64,000 nt of DNA, from NCBI GenBank assembly GCA_030697205.1, contig JAUYQP010000013.1, positions 124,001 to 188,000 on the forward strand, read 5' to 3'. Positions 38,308-50,236 of this stretch are shown here, piece after piece. Position 1 is the first letter of the stretch; every line of letters starts with the position of its first letter. Position numbers and translations under genes: made by a program. Source of the DNA: Mycobacteriales bacterium. GTDB taxonomy: Bacteria; Actinomycetota; Actinomycetes; Mycobacteriales; SCTD01. Below the pieces are notes generated by a model. The model was not told the origin of the DNA, did not search any database, and saw nothing but the letters and a program-made list of their open reading frames with translations.

Positions 38308-38859
38308 GTGCAGGTCGACGCGGCGCTGGTGGCAGCCGTCCAGCGCGGCGAGGCCGGCGCCATGGACGCGCTGATCCGCGCGACCTACACCGACGTCTAC
38401 GCGCTGTGCCGCCGGCTGCTCGGCGACCCCTCCGACGCGGCCGACGCGACGCAGGAGGTCTACCTGCGGGTCGTCCGCTCGGTGCTCGCCTTCCGCGGCG
38501 AGTCCGCCTTCGGCACCTGGCTGCACCGCGTGACGGTCAACGTCTGCATGACGCAGCTGCGCCGACGCGGTGACGTCCGGGCCCGCGGACAGAGCGCCGG
38601 CATCGAGGACTTCCTGCCCGACGAGCTGACCTCCGACGACGCCGGACCGGAGGAGCGCGCGGAGCGCTCGGACCTCGCGGCCCGCACCGCCTCGGCGCTG
38701 ACCCAGCTCTCCGACGACGCCCGCGAGGTCGTCGTCCTCAGGGACGTGCAGGGGCTGTCGACGAAGGAGGCAGCGGAGGTGCTCGGCGTCAGCGAGGGCG
38801 CGGTGAAGGTGCGGCTGCACAGGGCGCACGCACGACTGAGGGAGCTGGTGGGGGCATGA
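38308..38859 (+). CDS. ECF RNA polymerase sigma factor
   Basis: 183 residues with region 2 (LCRRLLGDPSDAADATQEVYLRVVRSV) and region 4 (LTQLSDDAREVVVLRDVQGLSTKEAAEVLGVSEGAVK). It lacks region 3, as in ECF factors. GTG 38308 is used as start; upstream GTG codons in frame are less well placed. It overlaps the anti-sigma gene by 4 bp. The pair is likely to respond to an envelope or redox signal through that zinc protein. Confidence 0.92.
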   Translation: MQVDAALVAAVQRGEAGAMDALIRATYTDVYALCRRLLGDPSDAADATQEVYLRVVRSVLAFRGESAFGTWLHRVTVNVCMTQLRRRGDVRARGQSAGIEDFLPDELTSDDAGPEERAERSDLAARTASALTQLSDDAREVVVLRDVQGLSTKEAAEVLGVSEGAVKVRLHRAHARLRELVGA

Positions 38860-39257
38860 CCGAGCTGAGCAAGGTCTGCGAGGAGGTGCAGTCGCAGCTT
38901 CCGGCGTACGTCGACAGGTCACTGCCGGTGCTGCGCCGTCGACTGGTCGGCCTGCACCTGCGGCGCTGCCAGGCCTGCCAGGCGGAGTTCTCGCTGCAGC
39001 GCGACGTCGCCGCCGGCCTCGGCCAGCTCGCCGCTCCGGCCGACGACCCGCCCGAGGGTCTGCTCGACGCGCTGCTGGAGCAGGCCGCCAGTCCTGGGCT
39101 GAAGGGTCGCGCGGCAGTGCCGGCGCGCGGCGCGGTCAGCGGCAAGCGCCCGGCGCTGTCGGTCGCGCTGCTCGTCGCTGGCGCGGCCGCGGGGACCGGC
39201 GTCGGCTATGCCGGCTGGCGCGGCGCGAGAGCAGCCCGGTCGAGGCTGCGGCGCTAG
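38856..39257 (+). CDS. Zinc-binding membrane anti-sigma factor
   Basis: 133 residues. The N-terminal anti-sigma domain has HLRRCQAC (His34, Cys38, Cys41), the HX3CX2C motif, and Cys8 may be a fourth ligand. A single C-terminal membrane helix follows (LSVALLVAGAAAGTGVGYAG), with a basic tail. The protein has almost no extracytoplasmic domain, so a cytoplasmic redox or zinc signal is more likely than an extracellular one. It overlaps the sigma gene by 4 bp (ATGA). Confidence 0.88.
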   Translation: MTELSKVCEEVQSQLPAYVDRSLPVLRRRLVGLHLRRCQACQAEFSLQRDVAAGLGQLAAPADDPPEGLLDALLEQAASPGLKGRAAVPARGAVSGKRPALSVALLVAGAAAGTGVGYAGWRGARAARSRLRR

Positions 39258-39263
39258 CGGCTG

Positions 39264-41568
39264 CTAGGCAGACCGCTCCTTCGTGACGCTCACGAGCGCG
39301 GGACGGGGCGCAGGCAGCCCACCGGCGAGCAGCAGCGTCAGCGCGGCAGGCTCGAGCGGCCGCGCGATGTGCCAGCCCTGCAGCATCACGCAGCCGGCCG
39401 CGATGACAGCGGCCTGCTCGGCTGCGGTCTCCACGCCCTCGGCGATGGTCGTCGCCCCCAGCGCGAGGGCCAGCCTCGTCGTCGCCTCGACGATGGCGGC
39501 CTCCCTCGCACTGCGGACGGTGCCCGCGGTGAAGCTGCGGTCGATCTTGACGATGTCGACGGGCAGGTCACGCAGGTGCGACATGGAGCTGTAGCCGGTG
39601 CCGAAGTCGTCCAGGGCGATCCGGACGCCCATCGCCCGCAGCGCGGCCAGTGCCACAGAGGTCTCCTGCGGCCGCTCGACGACGGCGGTCTCGGTCAGCT
39701 CGATGACGAGGCGGCCAGGGTCGAGGCCCGTGGCGGAGCACGCGTCACGGACCCACGCCACGACGGCACCGTCCTCGACGCTGCCCGGGGTCACGTTGAC
39801 CGACACGGCGAGCGACAGCCCGGCACGCTGCCACTCGGCGGCCTGTGCGCAGGCTCGCCCGACGACCCAGCGGTCGAGGTCCGGCAGCAGCCCCCGGTCA
39901 GCCGCCAGCCCGAGGAAGTCACCGGGCGCGAGCGCACCGTCGACCGGGTGCTGCCAGCGCAGCAGCGCCTCGGCGAGGACGAGCTCGCCCGTCGTGGCGT
40001 CCGCGATCGGCTGGTAGACGAGCGCGAGACCCGAGCCCGTCCGCAGCGCCTCGGCGAGGTCGGCCTGCAGCCGGCGACGCCGCTCGTCGCGCGCGCGCAG
40101 GGCCGGCTCGAACGTCACCACCCGGGCCCTCCCGGAGGCCTTGGCCTCGTAGAGCGCGGTGTCGGCGTCGCGCAGCAGCAGGCCCGGGGTCGCCCCGTCG
40201 GCGCTGCTGCCGACGGCGACGCCACAGCTGCCGGACACCTCGACGACCCGACCCGGTATCGCGACCGGCTCCTCGAGGGCGGCGAGCAGCCGGGCCGCCG
40301 CGCGCTCCGCCTCGCCGACCTCGCGCAGCCGGGACAGGCACACGACGAACTCGTCGCCACCGAGCCGGGTGAGCAGCTCACCCGCCCTGCAGACGCCCCG
40401 CAGCCGGGCGGATACCGCCTCGAGCAGCGCGTCGCCCGCGTCGTGACCAAGGCTGTCGTTGACCTCTTTGAAGCCGTCGAGGTCGACGAACAGGACCCCC
40501 ACCAGTCCGTCCTGCGCGAGGGCCGCGGCCAACCCCTCGTGCAGTGCGGTTCGGAAGCCCCGTCAACGCGTCGTGGCGCGACTGGTGCAGCAGGTCGCGC
40601 TCGGCGGCGGCCCGCCTGGTCGTGTCCGTGCAGATGCCCGCGACGGCGTAGGGCCGGCCGTCTGCGTCGAGGAGCGGGAACTTCGTGACGTGCATGGTGC
40701 GGGTGCCGGTCGGGAAGCGGATCTCGCTCTCGCTCTCGACCACCCCGCCGCCCTGCAGGGCAGCCAGGTCGGAGTCGACCAGCCCCACGACGGCGGGGTA
40801 GCCGAAGACCTCGCCGGCGGTCTTCCCGAGCAGGTCTGCGGGGGTCTTGCCGTGCATCGCCGCGAAGGTGGGGTTGACGCGCACGAAGCGGCCGTCGAGG
40901 TCCTTGACGAAGACCATCGCCGGTGCGTTGTCGATGAGCTCGGCGAGCCGCCGCTCGCTGTCCCGGACGCGCCGGGCCTCAATCTCCACCCGACGCTCGG
41001 CCGCCTCGCGGTCACGCTGCGACCAACCCCACGTCACGACGCTGGCGAGGGCCGCCAGTAGGACGTAGCTGGCGTGAGCGGCGGTCGCCGCGAGCGGGTG
41101 CTCCCGCGACCACGGGTCGCTGTAGACGTCATCGCTGGCCCACACCCCCATGACGCCGTGCTCGACGAGGACGACGCCGAGGGCGAGCCCGAAGGGCACC
41201 CAGTCCTGGTAGAGCGCGAGCGCCGCCACCACCACGAAGAAGTGGAAGTGCAGGAAGGAGTGGCCCCCTCCGACGTGCACCACCAGGGCGGCGGCGAGGA
41301 CGAGGCCGAGCGCGACCGCCCCCGACGCGAGGGTGCGGTGCGCCGTCCTCGCCGCGACGACGCACAGCACGGCCAGGCCCACGCCAGCGCTGACCGCGTG
41401 ATCGAGGTCGTGGCCGTTGAGCAGCGCCCAGGCAGGCAGCAGCAGCGCGTGCCCGACGAGGAGGCGGAGCAGGGCGCGGTGCCGCCCCCACCACAGGGCG
41501 TCGGGAAGGGACCTCCCGTGCGGCAGGCTGGACAGCAGCGCGTCGACGGTCGGGCGGACGACGGGCAC
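39264..41568 (-). pseudogene. Frameshifted membrane PAS-GGDEF-EAL c-di-GMP gene
   Basis: Two frames together encode one protein of about 768 residues. The 5' frame has a membrane module (about 1-165 with HFHFFVVVAALALYQDW), a PAS domain (ELIDNAPAMVFVKDLDGRF) and the start of a GGDEF domain (DALTGLPNR). The 3' frame continues at ALHEGLAAALAQ and holds LGGDEF and an EAL domain (LAEALLRW, DDFGTGYS, VKIDRSF). The +1 shift falls near 40540-40556. Apart from the shift, all catalytic motifs are intact. It may be a recent mutation, a sequencing error or, least likely, a programmed shift. The start is set at GTG 41568, because upstream codons run into the tRNA. It ends 6 bp from the convergent anti-sigma gene. 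Confidence 0.85.
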
Positions 41569-41661
41569 CCTGCCACGTTGGCAGCGCACGACCACCGTGT
41601 CGCCACTAGATGTGACGACGCAGCACCCTGCATCGCGGGCTACTGCGGAGTAGTCCAAGTG

Positions 41662-41737
41662 TGGAGCCGCCTCGGGGAATCGAACCCCGGACAACCTCAT
41701 TACGAGTGAGGTGCTCTGCCGACTGAGCTAAGGCGGC
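41662..41737 (-). tRNA. tRNA-Thr (anticodon CGU)
   Basis: A 76-nt cloverleaf. The acceptor stem GCCGCCT pairs with AGGCGGC, followed by discriminator U and an encoded CCA. The anticodon arm CCTCA-CTCGTAA-TGAGG gives anticodon CGU. The T arm (CCGGGGTTCGATTCCCCG) and D arm (AGCTCAGTCGGCAGAGCA) are complete. It decodes ACG. It lies between holB and the frameshifted c-di-GMP gene. Confidence 0.96.
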
Positions 41738-41772
41738 GGGACCCGGACGCGAGGACCGGGACCGCGGCGTGA

Positions 41773-41778
41773 AGTCTA
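41773..41778 (-). promoter_or_regulatory. Candidate -10 of tRNA-Thr
   Basis: TAGACT on the minus strand, 36 nt before the tRNA 5' end. No good -35 is seen at 16-19 bp. A small hairpin with AGGCCG/CGGCCT arms (41783-41797) separates it from the holB stop. Confidence 0.35.
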
Positions 41779-41818
41779 GGGCAGGCCGCACCGGCCTCGC
41801 TGCCGGGACGCGCGCCCG

Positions 41819-42997
41819 TCAACCGGTCCGCAGCGACAGCGCCATCGACTCGACGGCGAGCAGCGGCGCGACGTTGGCGTCGAGAGCCTCCCGGCAGGCG
41901 AGGACAGCGTCGATGCGCCGCAGGGTCGACTCCGGCGAGGTGGCCCGGGCGAGCTGGGCGGTCTGCTCGCCGAGGTCGACGTGGACGAGGTCGACACCGC
42001 TGCCGAGCTGGTGGGCGAGCACGTCGCGGTAAAACGCGGACAGGTCACCGAGCGCGCGGTCGAGGGCGTCGCGCTGGGTGCGGGTGCCGCGCGACTTCTG
42101 CCGCTTCTCGAGGTCCTTGAGCGCGCCGGCGGAGCCACGGGTCGAGCCGGTGACGCCCTTGCCGGTGGCGCCCTCGCCGAGCGCGGTCGCCAGGGACTGG
42201 CGCTCGGTGGCGTCGCGGCCGGCCGTGAGCTGGTCGGCCTCCTCCTTGGCGGCGTCGACGAGCGCCTTGGCGGCGGCCAACGCCGCCGAGACGCCCTGCA
42301 GCGAGCGCGGCAGCGACAGCACCTCGCGACGCTCGGTGCGGGCCTCTTCGTCGGTGGCGAGCCGCTTGGCGCGGCCGATGTGGCCCTGCGCGGCGCGGGC
42401 CGCGAAGGCCGCCATCGCGGGGTCGACGCCGTCGCGCTCGACGAGCACGCGGGCGACGTCGTCGACCGGCGGGGTGCGCAGCGAGACCAGGCGACACCGC
42501 GAGCGGATCGTGGGCAGCAGGTCGTCGACCGACGGCGCGCACAGCAGCACCACCGAGCGCGGCGGCGGCTCCTCGATGGCCTTGAGGAGCGTGTTGGTGG
42601 TGCGCTCCTCCATCCGGTCGGCGTCCTCCATGACCGTGATCTGCCAGCGACCGCGGGTCGGGGAGCGCGACGAGCGGGTGATGAGCTCGCGCGCCTCGTC
42701 GATCTTGAAGTGCAGGCCCTCGGGCACCACCACCGCGACGTCGGGGTGGTTGCCGGTCAGCGCCTGGTGGCAGGTCTCGCAGTGCCCGCAGCCACCCTCG
42801 GTGCACTGCAACGCCGCCGCGAAGGCCCGCGCCGCGACCGAGCGGCCCGACCCCGGCGGCCCGGTGAACAGCCACGCGTGGGTCATCCCGCCGGCCGAGC
42901 CGGTGCCTCCTGCGACAACCCCGGCGGCCGAGGCGACCGCCGCCTGCAGCTGCTCGACGACCCGCTGCTGGCCGACCAGCCCGTCGAAGACGCTCAC
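41819..42997 (-). CDS. holB: DNA polymerase III subunit delta'
   Basis: Clamp-loader subunit, 392 residues. Walker A-like GPPGSGRS, a zinc module with CTEGGCGHCETCHQ, and the delta' signature GHIGRAKRLATDEEAR are present. EDADRMEERTTNTLLKAIEEPPP is the conserved sensor region. Start GTG 42997 (SVFDGLVGQQRVVEQL). It overlaps the Tmk-fusion stop by 4 bp. A tmk-holB order is common in bacteria. Confidence 0.93.
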   Translation of the reverse strand: MSVFDGLVGQQRVVEQLQAAVASAAGVVAGGTGSAGGMTHAWLFTGPPGSGRSVAARAFAAALQCTEGGCGHCETCHQALTGNHPDVAVVVPEGLHFKIDEARELITRSSRSPTRGRWQITVMEDADRMEERTTNTLLKAIEEPPPRSVVLLCAPSVDDLLPTIRSRCRLVSLRTPPVDDVARVLVERDGVDPAMAAFAARAAQGHIGRAKRLATDEEARTERREVLSLPRSLQGVSAALAAAKALVDAAKEEADQLTAGRDATERQSLATALGEGATGKGVTGSTRGSAGALKDLEKRQKSRGTRTQRDALDRALGDLSAFYRDVLAHQLGSGVDLVHVDLGEQTAQLARATSPESTLRRIDAVLACREALDANVAPLLAVESMALSLRTG

Positions 42998-44976
42998 GGG
43001 ACCGCCACCGCGGGACGCACCGGCAGCACCACTGCGACCCGACCGCGTACGGCCGCGTGGACGACGTCGACCGGGGCCTCTGCGGGCACGACGAGGTAGC
43101 GCTCGGGGTCGCGCGCGGCGAGCTCGAGGAAGCCGCTGCGCACCCGCTGGTGGAAGGCCAGCGACTCGCCCTCGATGCGGTCGGCCCCGCCCCGGGTCGC
43201 CCGGGCCAGCCCCACCGACGGGTCGACGTCGAGCAGCAGCGTGAGGTCGGGGCGCAGCGCCTCGGTCGCCCACGTCGAGATCTTCTGCACGTCGTCGCGG
43301 TCGAGCGCGCGGCCGGCCCCCTGGTAGGCCAGCGAGCTGTCGACGTAGCGGTCGGTCAGCACCACCGCGCCCCGCTCGAGCGCCGGCCGCACGACCTGCG
43401 CGACGTGCTGGGCGCGGTCGGCGGCGTAGAGCAGGGCCTCCGCGCGCGGCGCCAGGGCACCGGTCGCCGGGTCGAGCAGCAGCGCCCGCACCTTGCGGCC
43501 CATCGGCGTCGCCCCGGGCTCGCGGGTGACGACGACCTCGTGGCCGGCCTCCTCGAGCCAGGCCGCGAGCAGCCGCAGCTGGGTCGACTTGCCCGCTCCC
43601 TCGCCGCCCTCGAGCGCGAGGAAGCACCCGGCGTACGACGGTTGTGCCGGCTTGCGGGCGAGTCGGTGCATCACGTCGCGGCGGAGCGGCACGCCCGGTC
43701 GGTCGTCCATCTGCCGCAGCGACGCGCGGCCGACCAGCAGGGCGAGCACCCCACCGAGCACGAGCGTCACCGAGACGCCGTTGACGTCCAGCGACATCCC
43801 GCCGACGTCGACGGTGCGCATCCCGATCGAGCCGCTGATGAAGGGCGTCACGCCGGTGACGACGAACAGGTCGATGCGCATCAGCGACTGCACCAGACCG
43901 AAGGTCCGGCCGCGCACCGCGTCGTCGACCTCCCCGCCCAGCAGGGTCAGCCCGACGACGTAGGCGAGGCCGGCGAAGGCCCCGACCGAGACCGTGGCGA
44001 GCACCGCGACGGCCAGGTTGGGGACGAGCGCGAGCACGATCAGCGACAGCCCGGCGCCGGTGATCGACGGACCGAAGACCCGCCTGCGCGACATGTCACC
44101 GATCAGCAGCGGCCCGAGCGCGATGCCGCCCGCGATGCCGACGAAGACCGCGCCGAAGAGCAGGCCGTAGGCGCCCTGGCCGCCCTGCAGGACCGTGTCG
44201 GCGAACAGCTGCCCCTGAGCGATGACGGCACCGCCCGCCGCGAGCGCGCCGAGCATCCCGACGAGCAGGCCCTTGACGAGCTGGCTCGACCGGGCGAAGG
44301 CGAGCCCCTCGCGGATCGACTCCAGCATCGTGAGCCCGCTGTCGCGCCGGCCCTCACCGGGGCTGTCGATCCGCAGTCCCGCGATGACCGCCGCCGACAC
44401 CAGGAAGGTGCCGGCGTTGACGTAGAGCGCGAGGTCGACCGGCCGGGCCTCGAGCACGTTGCGCGACAGCACACCCAGCGCGGCGAAGATGCCGGCTGCC
44501 ACCGGCGCGGAGCCGTAGGTCGCGAACAGCGACACCTGGTTGGCCCGCTCGAGCTGGGTCGGCCCGACGAGCTTGGGGACCGAGGCCTCCTTGGCCGGGA
44601 TCCAGAACAGCGACGCCGTCTCGATGAGGAACGACGCGACGAGCAGCCACACCAGCGACCCGGCGAGCGGGATCGAGACGAACAGCGCGAAGCGCACCAG
44701 GTCGCAGACGACCATCGTGCGGCGCCGGTCGAAGCGGTCGACGAAGGCGCCTGCGACCGGCCCGAGCAGCACCGCGGGGAGCAGTCGCAGGACGAGCACG
44801 CCGCCGGTCGCGTAGGCCTTGCCGGAGAAGCCGTCGACCAGCTGCGCGGCCAGCGCCGTGGTCGCGAGGAAGCCGAGCCAGTCGCCGAGCGAGGACAGCG
44901 CCAGCGCCGCGAACAGCCGCCGGAACGGCCCCTTCGACAGGACCCCTCCCGTCGGCGGTGACGGCTCGCTGCTCAC
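42994..44976 (-). CDS. tmk: MFS transporter - thymidylate kinase fusion
   Basis: 660 residues. The first ~430 form a 12-helix major facilitator module (LFAALALSSLGDWLGFLATT start, GAFVDRFDRRRTMVV loop). From about 450 a full thymidylate kinase follows: P-loop FLALEGGEGAGKST, VVTREPGATPMGRKVR, VLTDRYVDSSLAYQGAGR and a LID region. The kinase phosphorylates dTMP to dTDP. The join is in frame with no shift. Such fusions are annotated in several actinobacterial groups. The transporter substrate is unknown. GTG 44976 lies at about +1 of a TACTCT -10, so the mRNA may be leaderless. Confidence 0.92.
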   Translation of the reverse strand: MSSEPSPPTGGVLSKGPFRRLFAALALSSLGDWLGFLATTALAAQLVDGFSGKAYATGGVLVLRLLPAVLLGPVAGAFVDRFDRRRTMVVCDLVRFALFVSIPLAGSLVWLLVASFLIETASLFWIPAKEASVPKLVGPTQLERANQVSLFATYGSAPVAAGIFAALGVLSRNVLEARPVDLALYVNAGTFLVSAAVIAGLRIDSPGEGRRDSGLTMLESIREGLAFARSSQLVKGLLVGMLGALAAGGAVIAQGQLFADTVLQGGQGAYGLLFGAVFVGIAGGIALGPLLIGDMSRRRVFGPSITGAGLSLIVLALVPNLAVAVLATVSVGAFAGLAYVVGLTLLGGEVDDAVRGRTFGLVQSLMRIDLFVVTGVTPFISGSIGMRTVDVGGMSLDVNGVSVTLVLGGVLALLVGRASLRQMDDRPGVPLRRDVMHRLARKPAQPSYAGCFLALEGGEGAGKSTQLRLLAAWLEEAGHEVVVTREPGATPMGRKVRALLLDPATGALAPRAEALLYAADRAQHVAQVVRPALERGAVVLTDRYVDSSLAYQGAGRALDRDDVQKISTWATEALRPDLTLLLDVDPSVGLARATRGGADRIEGESLAFHQRVRSGFLELAARDPERYLVVPAEAPVDVVHAAVRGRVAVVLPVRPAVAVP

Positions 44977-44983
44977 AGGCGCA

Positions 44984-44989
44984 AGAGTA
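44984..44989 (-). promoter_or_regulatory. Candidate -10 for a leaderless MFS-tmk mRNA
   Basis: TACTCT on the minus strand ends 7 nt before GTG 44976, and no Shine-Dalgarno is present between them. Confidence 0.4.
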
Positions 44990-45019
44990 CGGCGCAGGGA
45001 CGCGCCTTCCCGTCGTACC

Positions 45020-45037
45020 CGCTCCGCCTGTGGAGCG
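45020..45037 (-). terminator. topA terminator hairpin
   Basis: CGCTCC-6-GGAGCG starts directly after the topA stop codon. It would end the topA transcript before MFS-tmk, which has its own -10. Confidence 0.5.
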
Positions 45038-47800
<2,763 letters not shown>

Positions 47801-47893
47801 GTCTCTCCAGTGGTCACGGGCGGTGCGGGCAGCGCAGAGTGTTGCTGTCGGGCGGGGCGATCTGTCAAACGGCGGGGTCCCGGCGAGTGTCGC

Positions 47894-48469
47894 CTACCCC
47901 CTCGGCCAGCACCCCTCGGGGGCGTCAGGCGGCGGTGCGCCGACGAGCTCGGCGAGGCGCCGCAGCCGCTTGGCACCCACGACCTTGTACGCCGGACCGC
48001 CGCCTCCGTCGGGCAGGAACACCGAGGGGATCCCCGCTCCGGACAGCGCCGACCCGATGGCCGGCCAGGCCTCCTCGTCGTGCTGCCCGAGCCGCAGCAC
48101 GACGCCCTTGTCGTCGGCGGCGCCCGCGGCCAGGCACCACCAGCGCAGCTTCGCGCCGTCGAGCGCGAAGCCGGCAGGGGGTCGCTTGACCGCGCCCGAG
48201 GTCCACCGCTCCGCCATCGGGCGCAGCTCCTCGAGGACCGGGGTGCGCACGACGAGCTCGTCGTCGGAGGTCGTCGTCACCTCACCGGACAGGCCGAGGC
48301 CGTCGAGTCCGGCGAGCAGGGCCAGGCTGCGCCAGGCGTCGGTGACGAGCACCGACAGCCGCGCGCCGTCGTCGGTGAGTGTCGCGCGGCCGGGCCCGGC
48401 GAGCACGCCCTCGAGGTCGTCGAGCGCAGGCGGCATCGCCTCGGCGCTGAAGAACGACAACTGGCTCAC
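47894..48469 (-). CDS. Conserved actinobacterial protein next to topA
   Basis: 191 residues starting MSQLSFFSAEAMPPALDDLEGV, without signal peptide or membrane helix. The C-terminal half is Gly- and Arg-rich (GAKRLRRLAELVGAPPPD). It sits 93 bp before topA in the same direction. A protein of the same size occupies this place in M. tuberculosis (Rv3647c, from memory). I recognise no domain. A DNA- or topoisomerase-related role is a guess based on position. Confidence 0.78.
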   Translation of the reverse strand: MSQLSFFSAEAMPPALDDLEGVLAGPGRATLTDDGARLSVLVTDAWRSLALLAGLDGLGLSGEVTTTSDDELVVRTPVLEELRPMAERWTSGAVKRPPAGFALDGAKLRWWCLAAGAADDKGVVLRLGQHDEEAWPAIGSALSGAGIPSVFLPDGGGGPAYKVVGAKRLRRLAELVGAPPPDAPEGCWPRG

Positions 48470-48532
48470 CGTCCGACGGTAGCCGCCGGTGGGCGTCGCG
48501 TGCGGGACGCGGGCCGGTCACCCCGTCGACCG

Positions 48533-48565
48533 ACCGGCCGTTCTCCACGCTGCTGCCCGGCCGGT
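48533..48565 (-). terminator. Terminator of the methyltransferase gene
   Basis: ACCGGCCG and CGGCCGGT form a perfect 8-bp stem with a 17-nt loop, 13 bp beyond the stop codon. Confidence 0.6.
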
Positions 48566-48578
48566 GCCTGGTCCCTGC

Positions 48579-50027
48579 TCAGCCCGGGACGGGCAGCAGG
48601 AAGCCCTTGCGGACCAGCGCCTCGGCGACCGGCACCACCTGGTCGCAGACCTCGCCGACGGGCTCGTCGAGGGCGGTCGCGAGCACCTGCACCAGCTGGC
48701 CGAAGGGCACCGTCCCGTCGCAGCCGGCGACGAGCGCGGCACCGTGGTCGTCGATGCCGCCCGACCAGCGCAGCCCCGTCTCCTGCTGGAGCCGCTGCGA
48801 CACCGCAGCCCAGCCGTCGGGGTCCGCCGCGCCCACCTGGACCAGCCGGACGTCGTCGCGCAGCCGCAGCCGCAGGTCGAGCAGGTCGCCGCCCAGCGCG
48901 TCAACCCTGCGGAAGTGGTCGACGACCTCCTCGCCCCAGGTGGCCGCGGTCTGCTGCGGCACGTCGTCGAGGCGCACCGTGCCCGTGCCGCTGACCGGCC
49001 GGCGCAGCGCGACGACCCCGAAGGCCACCGCCTCCACCCGCTCCGCGGCGAACCACTCGGTCCACGGCGCGTAGAGGTCGTCGAACCGCTCGCCCTCGTC
49101 GGTGTCGCGCAGCCAGGCCGTGACGTAGTCCTCCGGCGCCGCGACCTCGCGCTGCACGACCCAGCCGTCGCAGCCGGTCTCGCGCAGCCACTCGAGGACT
49201 CGCTCGTCGCCGTCCTCGCCCTCGAGGTGCAGCCAGCTGGCCAGCAGGACCGCGTGACCGCCGGGGACGAGGACGTCGGGCAGGCCGAGCAGCAGCCGCC
49301 GGCACACGTCGTCACCGGCCATCCCGGCGTCGCGGTAGGTGTAGCGCGACGCCGGCCCGACGACGAACGGCGGGTTGCTCACCACCAGGTCGAAGGCCTC
49401 GCCCGCGACCGGCTCGAGCAGCGACCCCTGCCGCACGTCGATCTCCGCGCCCGCCAGCGCCGCGGCCAGCCGGGCGTAGCCGACCGCCCTCGGGTTGGTG
49501 TCGGTCGCGACCACCGCGTCGGCGTGGTCCTCCGCGAGCAGCGCCTGCACGCCGGACCCGCAGCCGAGGTCGAGCACCCGCCTGACCTCGTCGCGCGGGG
49601 TCGCCGCCGCCAGCGTCAGGCTGGCCGCCCCCACACCCAGCACCTGCTCGCGCTCGACCAGCTCACCGGACCGGCCGGGGTCGTGCGGGACGACGACGTC
49701 GACCCCGCCCTGGCGCACCGGCTGCAGCCGCACCGGACAGCGCACCTCACCGCCCCCGGCAGGGACCAGCCACGACAGGGGTACGCCGGCGTCCGTGGCC
49801 AACCGCTCCGGCACGGACGCGCCGACCACGAGCAGCCGGGCGAGGACGTGGAGCGGGTCACCGCCCTCGGTGCGGCGCAGCAGCGGGGCCGTCTCGCCGC
49901 GGTCGAGGTGCTCGCGCGCGCCCGCCCCGAGCAGGTCGTCGAGGGCCGCGGTCGACCAGCCCGCGGCCTGCAGGGCGGCGCGCAGCCGGGGGGCGTCGGG
50001 CAGCAGGACGGCAGGGTCGGCGAGCAC
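48579..50027 (-). CDS. Class I SAM-dependent methyltransferase (HemK-like core)
   Basis: 482 residues. The SAM motif is VLDLGCGSGVQALL and the catalytic motif NPPF is in LVVSNPPFVVGPASRYTYR, both typical of N-methyltransferases acting on glutamine or adenine amino groups. An N-terminal helical region of about 150 residues and a C-terminal region of about 200 residues (VRLVQVGAADPDGWAAVSQRL) flank it. Actinobacterial homologues of this length lie near topA or the Tad locus. The substrate (ribosomal protein, release factor, RNA or DNA) is unknown. Start ATG or GTG near 50027, close to the 3' side of the inverted repeat. Confidence 0.87.
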   Translation of the reverse strand: MLADPAVLLPDAPRLRAALQAAGWSTAALDDLLGAGAREHLDRGETAPLLRRTEGGDPLHVLARLLVVGASVPERLATDAGVPLSWLVPAGGGEVRCPVRLQPVRQGGVDVVVPHDPGRSGELVEREQVLGVGAASLTLAAATPRDEVRRVLDLGCGSGVQALLAEDHADAVVATDTNPRAVGYARLAAALAGAEIDVRQGSLLEPVAGEAFDLVVSNPPFVVGPASRYTYRDAGMAGDDVCRRLLLGLPDVLVPGGHAVLLASWLHLEGEDGDERVLEWLRETGCDGWVVQREVAAPEDYVTAWLRDTDEGERFDDLYAPWTEWFAAERVEAVAFGVVALRRPVSGTGTVRLDDVPQQTAATWGEEVVDHFRRVDALGGDLLDLRLRLRDDVRLVQVGAADPDGWAAVSQRLQQETGLRWSGGIDDHGAALVAGCDGTVPFGQLVQVLATALDEPVGEVCDQVVPVAEALVRKGFLLPVPG

Positions 50028-50085
50028 CCCCGGACGCTACCCACCCGCCCGCACGAACCCACCCAGCCCACCGCCCCTCACCGGA

Positions 50086-50145
50086 GATCATCAGGTGACC
50101 AGCACGCGACACCCCGGCGAGTCCCGCGCCGATGACCTGTTGATC
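50086..50145. repeat. Inverted repeat, family A copy 3 (weaker)
   Basis: GATCATCAGGT (50086-50096) pairs with ACCTGTTGATC (50135-50145) at 10 of 11 positions around a 38-nt loop. It shares the GATCAACAGGT arm with the 37721 copy. Confidence 0.62.
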
Positions 50146-50180
50146 ATGCGGGGGCGAGGGCGGGGGCGAGGGCGGGCACG

Positions 50181-50218
50181 CGACGAGGCCGGCCCCGTGG
50201 CGGGGACCGGCCTCGTCG
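50181..50218 (-). terminator. Terminator of the LPRTG surface-protein gene
   Basis: CGACGAGGCCGG pairs perfectly with CCGGCCTCGTCG (12 bp), with an inner CCCC/GGGG extension, 18 bp beyond the stop codon. Confidence 0.72.
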
Positions 50219-50236
50219 TACGTCGTGCGGGTGCCG

